Source: Caenimonas koreensis DSM 17982
GTDB lineage: Bacteria > Pseudomonadota > Gammaproteobacteria > Burkholderiales > Burkholderiaceae_C
DNA length: 64,000 bases
Assembly (NCBI RefSeq): GCF_009646335.1
Contig: NZ_WJBU01000006.1
Location: 248,001-312,000, forward strand
Direction: 5' to 3'
The position numbers and the translations under genes are program-made. Below are positions 62,146 to 64,000 of the stretch, piece after piece (positions within the stretch are counted from its first letter, which is position 1; the number at the start of each line of letters is the position of its first letter). A model generated the notes under the pieces. That model had not been told where the DNA came from. It did not search any database and worked only from the letters and a program-made list of their open reading frames with translations.

Positions 62146-62928
62146 TTGATCGCTCCGATTGTAAGTGCCTCCTCTTCGCACCAAGCCTTGCGCCGTGGGC
62201 GCATCGCCGTGTCCATTGTGAGTCACGGGCACACGGCAATGGTGCAGGATTTGCTGCGCGAGCTGTGCGATGGGCATGGCGGCTGGATCGAGCACGTCAT
62301 CGTCACGCACAACATCCCCGAGCCCACGCTGCAGGAGCCGGCCGAGGGCTGGCCCTTCCGTTTCACCGAGCTGTTCAATGACCGGCCCGCCGGCTTCGGC
62401 GCCAACCACAACGGCGCGTTCGAACACTGCTTCTCCGAATTTTTCTGCGTGCTCAACCCCGACGTGGAGCTCGCCGGCCCTGAGTTGTGGCGCTCGCTCG
62501 TCGCGGCAGCCTGCGAGCCTGGAACGGGCCTGGCTTACCCCGTGCTCCTCAACCCCGATGGCAGCCTGCAAGACAACGAGCGCGAGGCTGTCACGCCCAT
62601 TGCCTTGCTGCGCCGGCGCCTGCTCAAGCAGCCGCAACGCGGCATCGACTGGGTCAGCGCCGCGTTCTGGCTTGTTCCCGCACAGAACTACCGGCGCCTT
62701 GGCGGTTTCGACGAGCGCTTCTTCATGTATTGCGAAGACACCGACTTCTGCCTTCGCCTGCGCATCGCGGGCCTCGGACTCAGGCGCGTCGAGGTGGCAG
62801 TGGTGCACCAGGCCATGCGAGGCAGTGGCCGTGAAGTGCGTCACCTGGCCTGGCACCTGCGCAGCCTGTGGCGGCTGTGGACCGGCCCGGTGTTGCGCCG
62901 CTACCTCGCGGATGTGACGGCCAGCTAG
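62146..62928 (+). CDS. Family 2 glycosyltransferase, rhamnosyltransferase-like
   Basis: A 260-residue GT-A enzyme. The nucleotide-sugar region is VSIVSHGHTAMVQDLL, the DxD-type site is CVLNPDVELAGPE, and the acceptor side has GGFDERFFMYCEDTDFCLRLR. The best relatives in this group are rhamnosyltransferases, and it is divergent from the dTDP-rhamnose genes, so dTDP-rhamnose is a likely donor. The TTG start given is uncertain; in-frame TTG and GTG codons up to 62210 are possible. Confidence 0.82.
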   Translation: MIAPIVSASSSHQALRRGRIAVSIVSHGHTAMVQDLLRELCDGHGGWIEHVIVTHNIPEPTLQEPAEGWPFRFTELFNDRPAGFGANHNGAFEHCFSEFFCVLNPDVELAGPELWRSLVAAACEPGTGLAYPVLLNPDGSLQDNEREAVTPIALLRRRLLKQPQRGIDWVSAAFWLVPAQNYRRLGGFDERFFMYCEDTDFCLRLRIAGLGLRRVEVAVVHQAMRGSGREVRHLAWHLRSLWRLWTGPVLRRYLADVTAS

Positions 62929-63004
62929 CCCACTGGGGGCCCTGCGGCGCAGTTGCTGCCGAATGCGAGCGAATGTCGGCCAAATGCCGCGACAATAGCG
63001 CGGC

Positions 63005-64000
63005 ATGTTGTTCCTGCTGATCCTTTCCTGTGCGAGCTCCTTCGTGGCCTGCGCACTGCTCATCCGCTACGGAAAATCGCATTCGCAGCGCTATGGCGAC
63101 CAGGTCCAGCGCTTCCATTGGGGCCATGTTCCGCGCGTGGGCGGTGTCGGCATGATGGCCGGCTGCACGGTCGGCTGGGCCTGGATGGTCATCTCCGACC
63201 GTCTGCACCTGCTCAACCAGCTTCGCATTCCCACTGAAACGGCCGCCATCTTGTGGTCCGTGGCGCTGCTCACGGTGACTGCCGGCGCCATTGAAGACCT
63301 CACGCAGCGCCTGCGGGCTGTCTACCGGCTGCTGCTCACCACGGGAGCGGCGATTCTCGCGGTGTGGCTGCTGGGCCTGAGCGTGCCCCGGCTCGGGCTG
63401 CCGGGCGTCGATGCCTTGCTGGCCATGTACCCATGGGCCGGCGCCGCGTTTGCGGTGTTTGCCATCTGCGGGCTGCCACATGCATTCAACCTGATCGATG
63501 GCTATAACGGCCTGGCCGGTACCGTTGCGCTCGTGTGCTGCTTTGCGCTCGCTTATGTAGCCGTGCAGGTCGGAGACAGGCAACTCGCCGCCACCATCCT
63601 GGTGCTGGCCGGGTGCACTGCGGGTTTCCTGGTGTGGAACTACCCGCGCGGCTTGCTCTTTGCCGGTGACGGTGGGGCATACCTGTGGGGCGTCGTGATG
63701 GCGATTGGCTCCATCCAGCTTGTCATGCGCCATCCGCAGGTGTCGCCGTGGTTCCCGCTCGTGCTGCTGCTCTACCCGGTGTGGGAGACGATGTTCTCCA
63801 TCTACCGCAAAGCGGCGCGCGGCATCTCGCCGGGCGTGGCCGATGCGCTGCATTTCCACCAGCTGATTTACCGGCGGATCGTGCGCCGCGTGTTCGACGA
63901 CGACGAGGCACGCCGCATGCTCATACGCAACAACCGCACGTCGCCCTACCTGTGGGGCTTTGCGGTGCTCACCGTGACACCGGCTGTCCTGTTCTGGAAC
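63005..64000 (+). CDS. Polyprenyl-phosphate sugar-1-phosphate transferase (WecA/MraY family), partial
   Basis: An open frame of 332 codons from ATG 63005 runs off the right edge. It has about ten membrane helices and the family's cytoplasmic motifs: HWGHVPRVGGVGM, GAIEDLTQRLRAVYR (Glu-Asp in place of the usual Asp-Asp), NLIDGYNGLAG near residue 162, FAGDGGAYLWG, and LHFHQLIYRR, which corresponds to the HxHH motif. Such enzymes load the first sugar phosphate on undecaprenyl phosphate and so start O-antigen or capsule synthesis. Its location suits the rhamnose and glycosyltransferase genes. Confidence 0.9.
   Translation, partial: MLFLLILSCASSFVACALLIRYGKSHSQRYGDQVQRFHWGHVPRVGGVGMMAGCTVGWAWMVISDRLHLLNQLRIPTETAAILWSVALLTVTAGAIEDLTQRLRAVYRLLLTTGAAILAVWLLGLSVPRLGLPGVDALLAMYPWAGAAFAVFAICGLPHAFNLIDGYNGLAGTVALVCCFALAYVAVQVGDRQLAATILVLAGCTAGFLVWNYPRGLLFAGDGGAYLWGVVMAIGSIQLVMRHPQVSPWFPLVLLLYPVWETMFSIYRKAARGISPGVADALHFHQLIYRRIVRRVFDDDEARRMLIRNNRTSPYLWGFAVLTVTPAVLFWN

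Overview
High-GC chromosomal DNA with dense, overlapping operons. The gene families (type III pantothenate kinase CoaX, PHA-granule proteins, a PrtD-like type I exporter, RTX metalloproteases, dTDP-rhamnose genes) point to a betaproteobacterium of the order Burkholderiales, plausibly Comamonadaceae-like. That placement is an inference from gene content. I saw no rRNA, tRNA, CRISPR array or intact insertion sequence. The only long stretch with weak gene support is 48552-49226.

Region A (1-9600): a truncated membrane protein, a LuxR-type regulator, a coiled-coil protein, coaX, two M20 peptidase-family enzymes (one argE), an orphan branched-chain amino acid type binding protein, a molybdopterin oxidoreductase and an HExxH lipoprotein. 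Region B (9615-19341) is a neutral-lipid and storage-granule block: PHA-granule protein, class III CoA-transferase, acyl-CoA-binding protein, wax ester synthase/DGAT, hemerythrin, TPR protein, TetR regulator, patatin lipase, phasin, and a 661-residue two-domain reductase resembling bacterial fatty acyl-CoA reductases. Together they suggest wax ester or triacylglycerol metabolism.

Region C (19409-30076) makes and exports a surface polysaccharide through an ABC (Wzm/Wzt) pathway, with WecB, several glycosyltransferases, a PIG-L deacetylase and an acyltransferase-like protein. Region D (30194-36069) holds a Crp/Fnr regulator divergent from an apparent operon of FecR-domain protein, CHASE2/cyclase-like protein and TPR/outer-membrane-barrel protein.

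Region E (36203-48551) is the most striking part. A 1633-residue Asp-rich, leaderless, S-layer-like protein is followed by a strong terminator and then a tight operon: a GT41 (O-GlcNAc transferase-like) glycosyltransferase fused to a sulfotransferase-like domain, two more sulfotransferase-family proteins, an unknown small protein, CysQ (which removes the sulfotransferase by-product PAP) and an RTX metalloprotease. I read this as a candidate system that glycosylates and sulfates a surface-layer protein in the cytoplasm before type I export. Both the S-layer gene and the FecR operon are preceded by Crp-type palindromes placed near -42 of a plausible -10 box.

Region F (48552-56949): a lower-GC patch with a toxin-antitoxin pair, then the export operon: a small protein resembling the N-terminal part of TnpB-type transposon proteins, two tandem PrtD-like ABC transporters, an HlyD-family adaptor and a TolC-family channel. 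Region G (56992-64000): a second RTX metalloprotease at the end of an rfbBDAC operon, a family 2 glycosyltransferase, and a WecA/MraY-like sugar-phosphate transferase cut by the window edge. The likely overall theme is a cell envelope with a rhamnose-containing polysaccharide and a type I secreted, modified S-layer.
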